A stretch of DNA of 64,000 nucleotides from CAZAKZ01 sp964485695 (GTDB lineage Bacteria; Planctomycetota; JAFGQW01), in assembly GCA_964485695.1 (NCBI GenBank), contig CAZAKZ010000012.1:8157-72156 (forward strand), in the 5' to 3' direction. The position numbers were made by a program, and so were the translations under genes. Below the pieces are notes generated by a model. It saw only the letters and a program-made list of their open reading frames with translations, was not told the DNA's origin and searched no databases. Every line of letters starts with the position of its first letter. Position 1 is the first letter of the stretch. This document shows positions 24,442 to 32,346 of this stretch, piece by piece.

Positions 24442-25848
24442 ATGATCGGACGAAGAAGTTTTCCGTTCCTTCTCGGCCTGGCGGGGCTGGACGCCCTGGC
24501 CACGATCCTGGCGTCCATCATGGCCTACCGCCTGCGATTCTCGCCGTGGTTTCCCATCGAGGCCACAAAGGGAATCCCCGACCTCTGGGGGTATATTCTG
24601 GCTCTCCCGATCGTGGTCGTCCTGGCAGTGCTATCAAATCGGTGGTGCCGTCTCTACCACCCCGGCGAGATAAATTCTCTGACCGCGGAAGGATGGGCGA
24701 TAGTAAAAAGCTCTATTTTTACCGGAGTTCTTTTTGCCGCCACCTCTTTTTTCTATCGGGATTTCGAATACTCCAGGTTGACCCTCGTCCTCTTCGTCCT
24801 GGTACAAATGCCGTTCCTCCTCGGCATGCGCATCACCGTTCGACTCCTGATGCAGACCTTCCGGTTTCAGAAATTCCTCACCCGCCGATGCCTGATCCTC
24901 GGCGTCGGGCGCCAGGCTCAGGTCATGTACCACCGCCTGCAAAACTCACCCTATTTCCTCTACAAGGTCGTGGCGTTCCTGGATCCAACGCCCGGTTCCA
25001 CCCGGTCCCTGCTCCGGGGGCTACCCGTCCACAATTCATCCGAAGACCTCGGAGAGCTGATCCGGGATCAACGGGTAGATCTGGTCATCGCGGCCGTTCC
25101 CTATCGCCAGTACGAAGAGCTCAATTCCCTCCTGACTCAGCTGACCCAGGAAACGCCGGATGTGGTCCTTTCGCCCGACGATTTCGGCCTGTTCATCCTG
25201 CGCAGCCGGGCATTCGAGTACCAGGGACTCCCCATGATCTCCCTCCTGGAAACGCCCCTCACCGGGCCGGACCGGCTCCTGAAGCGCGCCTTTGACGTCC
25301 TCCTGGGCCTTGTCCTGCTCCTGGCGCTCGGCCCCCTCATGATCCTCCTCGCCTTGCTCATCAAGATCACCTCGCCCGGTCCCGTGCTCTTTCGCCAGAA
25401 GCGCATGGGTATCGATGGAAAGGTCTTCAAGATCGTCAAATTCCGGACCATGAGGTCGAACGCGGAGGATGAAACCGGTCCCCGGTGGGCCACCTCTGAT
25501 GACGCCCGGCGGACACGTTTGGGCATTTTTCTCCGCAAGACGAGCCTGGATGAGCTGCCGCAGCTCTTCAACGTCCTGATCGGAAACATGAGCCTGGTCG
25601 GCCCCCGACCGGAGCGACCCATCTTCATCAACACCTTTCGTCGCACCTTCCCCAACTACATGCTCCGCCACCGGATCAAGGCCGGCCTCACGGGATGGGC
25701 ACAGGTCCACGGGTGGCGGGGGAATACCAGCCTGAGAAAGCGTCTCCAGTACGATCTCTACTACATTCGCAACTGGTCCATGTTGCTGGATTTGAGAATC
25801 CTCGCCATGACCCTGTTCCGAGGCCTGGTCAACAAGAACGCGTACTAG
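24442..25848 (+). CDS. polyprenyl-phosphate sugar-1-phosphate transferase (WbaP/WcaJ type)
   Basis: A 468-residue initiating enzyme for exopolysaccharide or O-antigen synthesis. It moves a sugar-1-phosphate onto undecaprenyl phosphate at the inner membrane. Four N-terminal helices (about residues 8-110) precede a CoA-binding-like domain (CLILGVGRQAQVMYHRL). The C-terminal bacterial sugar-transferase domain follows a helix near residue 285, with KRAFDVLLGLVLLLALGPLM, SPGPVLFRQKRMG, KIVKFRTMRSNAED, LRKTSLDELPQLFNVL and LVGPRPERP. Length matches the PNPT-type superfamily. No other glycosyltransferase gene is adjacent, so the sugar cannot be inferred. The ATG has no clear ribosome site. The gap 24175-24441 upstream shows no gene. 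Confidence 0.92.
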   Translation: MIGRRSFPFLLGLAGLDALATILASIMAYRLRFSPWFPIEATKGIPDLWGYILALPIVVVLAVLSNRWCRLYHPGEINSLTAEGWAIVKSSIFTGVLFAATSFFYRDFEYSRLTLVLFVLVQMPFLLGMRITVRLLMQTFRFQKFLTRRCLILGVGRQAQVMYHRLQNSPYFLYKVVAFLDPTPGSTRSLLRGLPVHNSSEDLGELIRDQRVDLVIAAVPYRQYEELNSLLTQLTQETPDVVLSPDDFGLFILRSRAFEYQGLPMISLLETPLTGPDRLLKRAFDVLLGLVLLLALGPLMILLALLIKITSPGPVLFRQKRMGIDGKVFKIVKFRTMRSNAEDETGPRWATSDDARRTRLGIFLRKTSLDELPQLFNVLIGNMSLVGPRPERPIFINTFRRTFPNYMLRHRIKAGLTGWAQVHGWRGNTSLRKRLQYDLYYIRNWSMLLDLRILAMTLFRGLVNKNAY

Positions 25849-26009
25849 CGGCCGCGCGACCCGGCTCATTTTGCATAATTGGGTTATTTTTCATATTCCG
25901 CGCATTCCTCAACCTCGCACCCCAGAATTTCGATAGGTATACCAAGAGACTTTGGTTGGTAGGGATCACATCCTTTTTGTTTTCAATACGATACGCAGGA
26001 TAGGCAACT

Positions 26010-26834
26010 GTGTCCTCCGACAAGCGCAGAGAGCCCGAAGGGGTTCTGCAAACGTACCTGAGCGACATCAATACCGTCCCTCTTCTGAACGCCCAGGAAG
26101 AGCACGAGCTCGCCCTCCGGGTGAAGGCCGGCGATCCGGAAGCCCGGGAGAGGATGATTCGGTCCAATCTGCGGCTGGTCGTGAGTATCGCCAAGAAGTA
26201 TCTGAACCGAGGCCTCTCCTTCATGGATCTCATCGAAGAGGGCAACCTCGGCCTCCTCAAGGCCGTGGAGCGGTTCGATCCACATGCCAAGACCCGGTTC
26301 AGCACCTACTCCACCTGGTGGATCAAGCAGTCCATACGTCGAGCTCTCGTCAACACGGTAAGAACCGTGCGGATACCCTCCTACATGGTGGAGCTCATTG
26401 CGAAATGGAAGTCCGTGTCCATCGAGCTGAGCTACTCGCTGGGCCGCCCACCCAGCTTCTCCGAGGTTGCCGCCGAGCTGGACATCTCCCCGGATAGCAT
26501 CGGTTTCATCAAAAAGGCCTTTCGTTCTTCCGGTGCGAGCACCTCCTCAGGGGCGGACTCGCTGTGGTCTCTGAACGACTCCCTGGTGGACGAAAAAGCC
26601 AAGCGGCCCGACGAGCATCTCTTTGACAGCTATGACGTGGCTCGAATCGAGGAGCTCCTGGACGTGATCGATCAGCGAGAGGCGCATGTCCTGCGCATGC
26701 GATACGGCCTGGGCGATCAGGAGCCCAAGACCCTCAAGGAAATCGGAGATCGGATCAAACTCACCCGAGAGCGGGTCCGACAGATCGAAAGCGAAGCCAT
26801 CCGAAAGTTACAGATCCGGCTGAACCAGGAGTAG
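26010..26834 (+). CDS. RNA polymerase sigma-70 factor (group 1/2-like, short)
   Basis: A 274-residue sigma factor with regions 1.2 to 4.2 but no region 1.1. Region 1.2: LQTYLSDINTVPLLNAQEE. Region 2: RSNLRLVVSIAKKYLNRGLS, IEEGNLGLLKAVERFD and FSTYSTWWIKQSIRRAL, which holds the -10 recognition helix. Region 4: LGDQEPKTLKEIGDRIKLTR and ERVRQIESEAIRKL, the -35 helix-turn-helix. Length is that of RpoS-type secondary sigma factors rather than RpoD (over 370 residues), so it is probably an alternative or stationary-phase type. GTG 26010 follows AGGATAGG. The upstream gap 25849-26009 is AT-richer but has no clear promoter pair. Confidence 0.93.
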   Translation: MSSDKRREPEGVLQTYLSDINTVPLLNAQEEHELALRVKAGDPEARERMIRSNLRLVVSIAKKYLNRGLSFMDLIEEGNLGLLKAVERFDPHAKTRFSTYSTWWIKQSIRRALVNTVRTVRIPSYMVELIAKWKSVSIELSYSLGRPPSFSEVAAELDISPDSIGFIKKAFRSSGASTSSGADSLWSLNDSLVDEKAKRPDEHLFDSYDVARIEELLDVIDQREAHVLRMRYGLGDQEPKTLKEIGDRIKLTRERVRQIESEAIRKLQIRLNQE

Positions 26835-26975
26835 CCCTGGTAGCCCGCGGACAAACCACACCCCCATGTCCGCTGACGTTGGACCCCACCTCTCGTCGCG
26901 GCGCCTTTCGCGGGCTTGAAAAAATCGGTATGATACGGCGTTGATTTCCTCTCCCACCGAAAGGTCCCCGATACC

Positions 26976-27920
26976 GTGACGGCCCATTCATCCTTTGCTC
27001 AGCGGCTTCACGAGGCCGTGGATCGGAAGAAAAGTCCTCTCGTCGTAGGCCTCGATCCGAAGCTGGGCCGCTTGCCCGGTCCGGTCGTGGACGCCGCCAG
27101 GTCCCAGCACGGGGATCATCCCGCCTGGATCACGGAAGCACTCAAGACCTTCTGCTTCGGTGTTCTCGATTCCGTGTCCCCCTATGCTCCGGCGGTGAAG
27201 GTGAACATCGGTTTTTTCGAGCAGTATCATCTCCCCGGCCTCCTGGCGTACGGCGCCGTCGTGGCCGAAGCCCGCCGCCGAAATTTCATCGTCATCGGAG
27301 ACGTCAAGCGCTCGGATATCGGGAGCACCGCCGAGGCCTATGCCGCAGGGCACCTGGGCCCCGATCCTGACGATGTTCCCCCCGAACATCGTATCACCGT
27401 GGACGCGGTGACCCTGAATCCCTACCTGGGAAGCGACGGAATCCGCCCTTTTGCTCTTGCCGCCGCTGCTCAGGGACGCGGAATATACATCCTGGTCAAG
27501 ACCTCCAATCCCTCCTCCATTGAAATCCAGGACCTCAGGACGCCGGATGGAAAGATTTGCGAACATGTGGCTCGCCTGGTATCGACCTGGGGTGCGGAAT
27601 CGGGTATCGCCGACGGCTACGCCTCCGTGGGTGCCGTGGTCGGCGCCACGTATCCCGACGAGCTGAAGTCGCTGCGTGCGGCCATGCCCAACACTCCCTT
27701 TCTCGTGCCGGGGTACGGCGCCCAGGGGGGGACCGCCGACGATGTAAAGGCCGCGTTCGACGACAGGGGCCACGGAGCGATCATCAACGCATCTCGTTCC
27801 ATTCTCTACGCCTTCGACAGCCACCCCGGTGGAGAGAACGCATGGGAAGAGTCCGTTGCCGCCGCCGCCGAAAAGGCAGCGGAGGAGCTTGAGGCGGTGC
27901 GCCATGAGTCCGTCGGATGA
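26976..27920 (+). CDS. pyrF: orotidine-5'-phosphate decarboxylase (type 2)
   Basis: PyrF decarboxylates OMP to UMP in pyrimidine synthesis. The 314-residue length is that of the subfamily 2 enzymes (about 270-310) rather than the E. coli type (245). The catalytic block GDVKRSDIGSTAEAYA contains the D-x-K-x-x-D triad, and LVPGYGAQGG is the phosphate-binding loop. GTG start at 26976. It overlaps the following methyltransferase gene by 17 bases and opens a run that leads into the bacillithiol genes. A TATGAT element at 26929-26934 may be its -10. Confidence 0.93.
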   Translation: MTAHSSFAQRLHEAVDRKKSPLVVGLDPKLGRLPGPVVDAARSQHGDHPAWITEALKTFCFGVLDSVSPYAPAVKVNIGFFEQYHLPGLLAYGAVVAEARRRNFIVIGDVKRSDIGSTAEAYAAGHLGPDPDDVPPEHRITVDAVTLNPYLGSDGIRPFALAAAAQGRGIYILVKTSNPSSIEIQDLRTPDGKICEHVARLVSTWGAESGIADGYASVGAVVGATYPDELKSLRAAMPNTPFLVPGYGAQGGTADDVKAAFDDRGHGAIINASRSILYAFDSHPGGENAWEESVAAAAEKAAEELEAVRHESVG

Positions 27921-28656
27921 CGCGTGGTACGTTGAAAGCTTCGGCGAGGATTATCTGGAGCTGTATCGCCACCGGAATCTCGAAGAGGCTCGAAAGGCCG
28001 TCGCTCTCGCGGCGAGCGTCCTGAACCTCCGGCCCGATGTATCGATCCTGGACCTGTGTTGCGGGGCCGGTCGTCATATTCAGGCCATGCGGAATCGAGG
28101 ACTGGCCGCCATCGGAATGGACCTTTCTCCCGTGCTCCTCGGGGCGGCTCGACGATGCGCTGGTGCCGTTTCCCTGGTCCGCGGAGACATGCGGCATCTG
28201 CCTTTTCGTGACCGATCATTCGATGCTGTGCTATCCTTTTTCACGAGCTTCGGCTATTTCCCGACGGACGAAGAAAACCTTCTGGTTCTCCGGGAAGTCG
28301 GCCGAATCCTCAGGTCCGGCGGATCGTTTCTGCTGGATTACTTGAACCGGAATCAGGTCCTGGAAAACGGTATTTACGATTCCGAGGAGATCCGCAACGG
28401 CCTCGTGATCCGGCAGGAGCGACGCTGGGACAGGGAAAGAGACATCCTGGAGAAGAAGATCACCCTCTACCCGGAAGGGCGAGCAGATCGTACTCGGGTG
28501 TATCGGGAGGCGGTCAGGTTGTTCTCGCCGGAGCAGCTTCTGGTGCTTCTGCGAAGAGCCGGATTCGTCTTCAGCTCCTCTCTCGGTTCCCTCGAGGGCG
28601 ACCCGTATTCGCCCACATCTCCACGGTTCATCGTGTCCGTAAGGAATACCGGATAA
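27904..28656 (+). CDS. class I SAM-dependent methyltransferase
   Basis: A 250-residue methyltransferase with the nucleotide-binding motif I ILDLCCGAGRHI (about residues 40-52), acidic motif IGMDLSPVLL, motif III VRGDMRHLPF and motif IV FDAVLSFFTSFGYF. ATG 27904 gives a compact protein and overlaps pyrF. It ends 24 bases before bshC, within the same transcript. Nothing in the sequence names the substrate. Its place at the head of bshC-bshB-bshA, and the known N-methyl-bacillithiol of Chlorobi made by a SAM methyltransferase, make methylation of bacillithiol a reasonable hypothesis. Confidence 0.85.
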   Translation: MSPSDDAWYVESFGEDYLELYRHRNLEEARKAVALAASVLNLRPDVSILDLCCGAGRHIQAMRNRGLAAIGMDLSPVLLGAARRCAGAVSLVRGDMRHLPFRDRSFDAVLSFFTSFGYFPTDEENLLVLREVGRILRSGGSFLLDYLNRNQVLENGIYDSEEIRNGLVIRQERRWDRERDILEKKITLYPEGRADRTRVYREAVRLFSPEQLLVLLRRAGFVFSSSLGSLEGDPYSPTSPRFIVSVRNTG

Positions 28657-28680
28657 CAGGAATGCTCGGACGAGGCTGCC

Positions 28681-30414
28681 ATGTCAAATCCACAAAACAT
28701 TGAGTATGAGTCCCTCGGGCTTTCAAAGATCTTCCTCGACTACATATCCGGAAACGAGAAGCTCTCGGCCCGATTCCCCGGCCCACCATTCGCTCCCGAT
28801 AGCGTCCAGAGCGTCACGGCGGCCCTGAAATCACGCGACTACCCGCGGCAGGAGCTCGTGAACCGCCTGGTCGACTACAACCAGGAGCTCGGGGCGGGCG
28901 AGGCCACCCTCCGGAACATCGACTCCCTGAAGAAGCCGAATTCTTTCGTCGTCTGCACGGGGCAGCAGCCATCCGTCCTTACCGGCCCCGTGTTCAACGT
29001 CTACAAGGCCATCTCCTGCCTCACGCTGGCGCGCACGCTGACGGCCGCATCCGAAGAAAACACCTTTGTGCCTGTTTTCTGGTGCGCCAGCGAGGACCAC
29101 GACCTGGAGGAGATGAATCATCTTTTCCTTCCGGGTCGCGACGGAGACATCAGGAAGCTGCGCGTTGATCTGACCAATGATGGAAGGCCGGCCGAGGCTG
29201 TGCGCGTTGGCCGCAGCATCCGCCGGGTCCTGAAAGACGCCATGCAGCTGCTGCCGGACACGGAGTTCAAGGACGAGGTCTCTGCTCTCTTCGAGCCGGC
29301 ACCGGAGGATACCCTCGGCACCTGGTTCAACCGCATCCTGATCGCCCTCTTCAGCGACGACGGTCTGGTCGTCCTCGAGCCCCGCTTGATTCGAGACCTG
29401 GCTGCTCCGGTCCTTCAGAAGGAGCTGGACACCCCAAACGAAACTTCTGGCCACCTGAAACGAGCCGGTGAGGCCCTTTCGGCCCTGGGATACGAACCCT
29501 CGTTCGATGGCAGTCCAAAGGTGCACTGCTTCTACATCGGAGGCCGGCGGCGGGCTCGGATCAAGTTCTACGCCGATTTCTGCATCCTGGGTGAAGACCG
29601 TGTAGACCGACGAGAAATGTCCTTCCACCTGGAGGAGCATCCGGAACGCTTTTCTCCCGACGCCTCTCTCCGGCCGATTGTCCAGAGCGCAGTTCTGCCG
29701 GTTTCCGCCTACGTGGCCGGACCCGGTGAAGTCGCCTACTTCGCCCAGCTCAAGGAGCTCCACGGCCACTTCGATGTGCCAATGCCCGTGATCTATCCCA
29801 GGGCCAGCGTCACCCTCGTCGAGGGTTCGGTCATGCGGGCCATGGAGAAATTCGGCCTGAGTCCCTCACAGCTCTTCATGGACGCCAAGAGCCAGGAGGA
29901 GCTGCTCGAGAGCACCGCGAAGGGAACGGGGCTTCCCGCCTCCCTCGACAGCCTCATCGAACAGAGCATCAAGCTCCTGGACTCCCTCGTATCGGACGTC
30001 TCGGAATTCGACGAGGGAATCTCCCGAATGGTCCAGAAGGCTCGCGGCCGCATCGGCCGGGAGCTGGACCACCTGAAGCGTCGCGTTACGGGGGCCATCG
30101 ACGAAGCGGCGGGCGTCGGCCGGCGCCGGCTGGCGCGACTGTTCTCCAGCACCTACCCGAATTCGGTGCCCCAGGAGCGGGTCTTCAATATTCTCTACTA
30201 CCTTGCGAAATACGGACCCGACCTTCCCAGAAGCTTGATCCAGAGCCTGCGGGGCGAAACGAGGCAGCACTTCGTCTTCATGCTCGAAGCCTACGACTCC
30301 CTGGCATCCGGTACTCCGGAACAGGAAGAAGAAGACTCTTCCGGGGCGGAGCCCACCGTGGTGGACGAAGAAGGCGGCGAGGGGCCGGAAGAGGAGGCGG
30401 ATCGCGAGTCATGA
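28681..30414 (+). CDS. bshC: bacillithiol biosynthesis cysteine ligase
   Basis: BshC joins cysteine to glucosaminyl-malate, the last step of bacillithiol synthesis. At 577 residues it is slightly longer than the B. subtilis enzyme (539) because of an acidic C-terminal tail. Signature blocks: VVCTGQQPSVLTGPVFNVYK (nucleotide-binding HxGH/GQQ region), FVPVFWCASEDHDLEEMNH, AGPGEVAYFAQLKELH-type segment and a long coiled-coil near residues 425-470. GAGG precedes the ATG. Its stop overlaps the bshB start by ATGA. Confidence 0.93.
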   Translation: MSNPQNIEYESLGLSKIFLDYISGNEKLSARFPGPPFAPDSVQSVTAALKSRDYPRQELVNRLVDYNQELGAGEATLRNIDSLKKPNSFVVCTGQQPSVLTGPVFNVYKAISCLTLARTLTAASEENTFVPVFWCASEDHDLEEMNHLFLPGRDGDIRKLRVDLTNDGRPAEAVRVGRSIRRVLKDAMQLLPDTEFKDEVSALFEPAPEDTLGTWFNRILIALFSDDGLVVLEPRLIRDLAAPVLQKELDTPNETSGHLKRAGEALSALGYEPSFDGSPKVHCFYIGGRRRARIKFYADFCILGEDRVDRREMSFHLEEHPERFSPDASLRPIVQSAVLPVSAYVAGPGEVAYFAQLKELHGHFDVPMPVIYPRASVTLVEGSVMRAMEKFGLSPSQLFMDAKSQEELLESTAKGTGLPASLDSLIEQSIKLLDSLVSDVSEFDEGISRMVQKARGRIGRELDHLKRRVTGAIDEAAGVGRRRLARLFSSTYPNSVPQERVFNILYYLAKYGPDLPRSLIQSLRGETRQHFVFMLEAYDSLASGTPEQEEEDSSGAEPTVVDEEGGEGPEEEADRES

Positions 30415-31133
30415 CAGAAGCGAAATCCGGGATCGACGTCCTTGTCATTGGCGCCCACCCCGATGACGCGGAGATCGCCTGTGGAGGCACGGTATTGAGG
30501 GTGGCCCGGGGCGGAGGAACCGTCGCCGTCGTGGACCTGTCCGCAGGGGAGTGCGCGACGCGAGGCTCGGCCTCAACCCGCCGGGAGGAGGCGAAGAGGG
30601 CCTCGGCCGTCCTTGGCCTGGCCGCGCGCGAAAACCTGGGACTTCCCGACTGCGCCATCCGGGACACCGAGGCGGCACGCCTTGAGCTGGTCGTGGCGAT
30701 CCGCCGCTATCGGCCGGGCATCGTCATCGCCCCGCATCCGAGAGATCACCATCCGGACCACGCTGCCGCGGGACGGCTGGTCGCGGCCGCATCCTTCCTT
30801 TCCGGCGTCGGCGGCGTGGAGGCCGAGGGCGAGCGCCATCGGGTCGGAGCCGTGTTATTTTACATGATGCACCATCGATTCAAGCCGGACGTGATCGTGG
30901 ACGTCTCCGACGTCTACGAGGAGAAGATCAGGGCTGTCCGGTGCTATGCGTCCCAGCTGCACGATCCGAATGTCCGGGGCAATGAAACCCTCATAGCCTC
31001 CGAGGACTTTCTCGATCGGCTGCGCGCCCGAAATCGGTATTACGGAGAGGCCATCGGAGCCTCCTACGGCGAGGGCCTGGCCTCCCGCCAGCCTCCGGGG
31101 GTGCACGACATCCGGTCCCTGGTCAATCAATGA
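30411..31133 (+). CDS. bshB: bacillithiol biosynthesis deacetylase (PIG-L family)
   Basis: BshB removes the acetyl group from GlcNAc-malate. The 240-residue protein has the PIG-L pattern: GAHPDDAEIACGGT near residue 15 and HPRDHHPDHAAAG near residue 105 provide the zinc ligands and general base. DLSAGECATRGS and YASQLHDPN are characteristic of the BshB1 subgroup. It overlaps both neighbours by ATGA junctions, so bshC, bshB and bshA are translationally coupled. Confidence 0.93.
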   Translation: MTEAKSGIDVLVIGAHPDDAEIACGGTVLRVARGGGTVAVVDLSAGECATRGSASTRREEAKRASAVLGLAARENLGLPDCAIRDTEAARLELVVAIRRYRPGIVIAPHPRDHHPDHAAAGRLVAAASFLSGVGGVEAEGERHRVGAVLFYMMHHRFKPDVIVDVSDVYEEKIRAVRCYASQLHDPNVRGNETLIASEDFLDRLRARNRYYGEAIGASYGEGLASRQPPGVHDIRSLVNQ

Positions 31134-32311
31134 ACAAGCACAGTCCCGCAAAGAAAAGGCTGCGCATCGGCATCGTCTGTTATCCCACCTTCGGCGGCAG
31201 CGGAGTCGTGGCAACCGAGCTCGGCCTCAACCTCATCCGCCGCGGCCACGAGGTGCATTTCGTCTGTTACTCGGTTCCGCTCCGCCTTCGCGAATATCAC
31301 AAGAACCTCTACTACCACGTGGTAGACGTCCTTCCTTATCCGCTCTTCAAGTACACGCCTTACGACCTTGCGCTTGCCTCCACCCTGGTGGACGTTGTCC
31401 GCAAGCACGACCTCCAGCTGGTTCACGTTCACTATGCCGTGCCACACTCCATCAGTGCTCACCTGGCGCGTGAGATGCTGTCCGAATCCAGGGGCCTGAA
31501 GATCGTCACCACCCTCCACGGAACGGACATCACCATCGTGGGCGCCGACAAGTCGTACCGCACCGCCACCCGGTTCGGCATCGACCGTTCTGACGGTGTT
31601 ACCGCCGTCAGCCAATACCTCGCGGACGCCACAAAGCGCCTTTTCGGCACGAAGCTGGACATCGCCGTGATCCCCAACAGCGTGAACCTCCAGCGCTTCA
31701 GGCCGGCGAAGAACCGCCGCGCCGGAAAGAAGCGCCTCGCGCACCACTCGGAGAAGATAATCGCTCACGCGTCCAATTTCCGACCCGTGAAGCGGGTCTC
31801 CGATGTGGTGAAAATCTTCCATCTTGTCCAGCAGGACGTGCCCTCGCGGCTCATCCTGCTCGGCGACGGCCCGGAGATGGTCCACGTCGTGGCCCAGATC
31901 GACAAGCTGAACCTGCGCGACAAGGTCACCTTCTTCGGGCCCATCGAGGACGTGGAGAACGTGCTGCCCTACGCCGACCTGTTTCTCCTGCCCACGGGAA
32001 AACCCGGCGAGAGCTTCGGTCTGGCCGCCCTCGAAAGCATGGCGTGCAGCGTTCCCGTCATCTCCACCAAGGCGGGGGGCACCCGGGAGGTCATCGACAA
32101 CGGAAAGGACGGCTTTCTTTGTGATGTGGGCGACATCAAGAAGATGTCCCGCCTCGCGATCCGGGCCTTCAAGACCCCGGGAGCCCTGAGCAAGATGGGG
32201 CGGGCGGCCCGAAGGAAGGCGGAGCGTTCGTTTCCTCCGGATCGAATTGCTGCGGAATACGAGGCGTTTTACCTGAGCGTCTTGGGCGGAGAACAGGGAT
32301 CTGGGGAATAG
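31130..32311 (+). CDS. bshA: N-acetyl-alpha-D-glucosaminyl L-malate synthase
   Basis: BshA is a GT4 glycosyltransferase that joins UDP-GlcNAc and L-malate, the first step of bacillithiol synthesis. The 393-residue length is near the family norm (about 380). Blocks: CYPTFGGSGVVATELG at the N-terminus, VHYAVPHSISAHLARE, TLHGTDITIVG, SNFRPVKRV, and the GT4 nucleotide-sugar block GESFGLAALESMACSVPVIS. It is the last gene of the run pyrF - methyltransferase - bshC - bshB - bshA. Confidence 0.94.
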   Translation: MNKHSPAKKRLRIGIVCYPTFGGSGVVATELGLNLIRRGHEVHFVCYSVPLRLREYHKNLYYHVVDVLPYPLFKYTPYDLALASTLVDVVRKHDLQLVHVHYAVPHSISAHLAREMLSESRGLKIVTTLHGTDITIVGADKSYRTATRFGIDRSDGVTAVSQYLADATKRLFGTKLDIAVIPNSVNLQRFRPAKNRRAGKKRLAHHSEKIIAHASNFRPVKRVSDVVKIFHLVQQDVPSRLILLGDGPEMVHVVAQIDKLNLRDKVTFFGPIEDVENVLPYADLFLLPTGKPGESFGLAALESMACSVPVISTKAGGTREVIDNGKDGFLCDVGDIKKMSRLAIRAFKTPGALSKMGRAARRKAERSFPPDRIAAEYEAFYLSVLGGEQGSGE

Positions 32312-32346
32312 CCCCTTCCCTTGACCGTCCGTGGAATCGCCGGCCG

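Noticed and set aside
26843..26873. GCGGAC...GTCCGC hairpin after the sigma-factor gene considered as a terminator
   Set aside because: A 6-bp stem with a 15-base loop and no T-run is too weak.
31315..31330. CTACCACGTGGTAG palindrome considered as a second parS
   Set aside because: It shares only the CACGTG core with parS, outside positions do not match, and it lies in bshA coding sequence.
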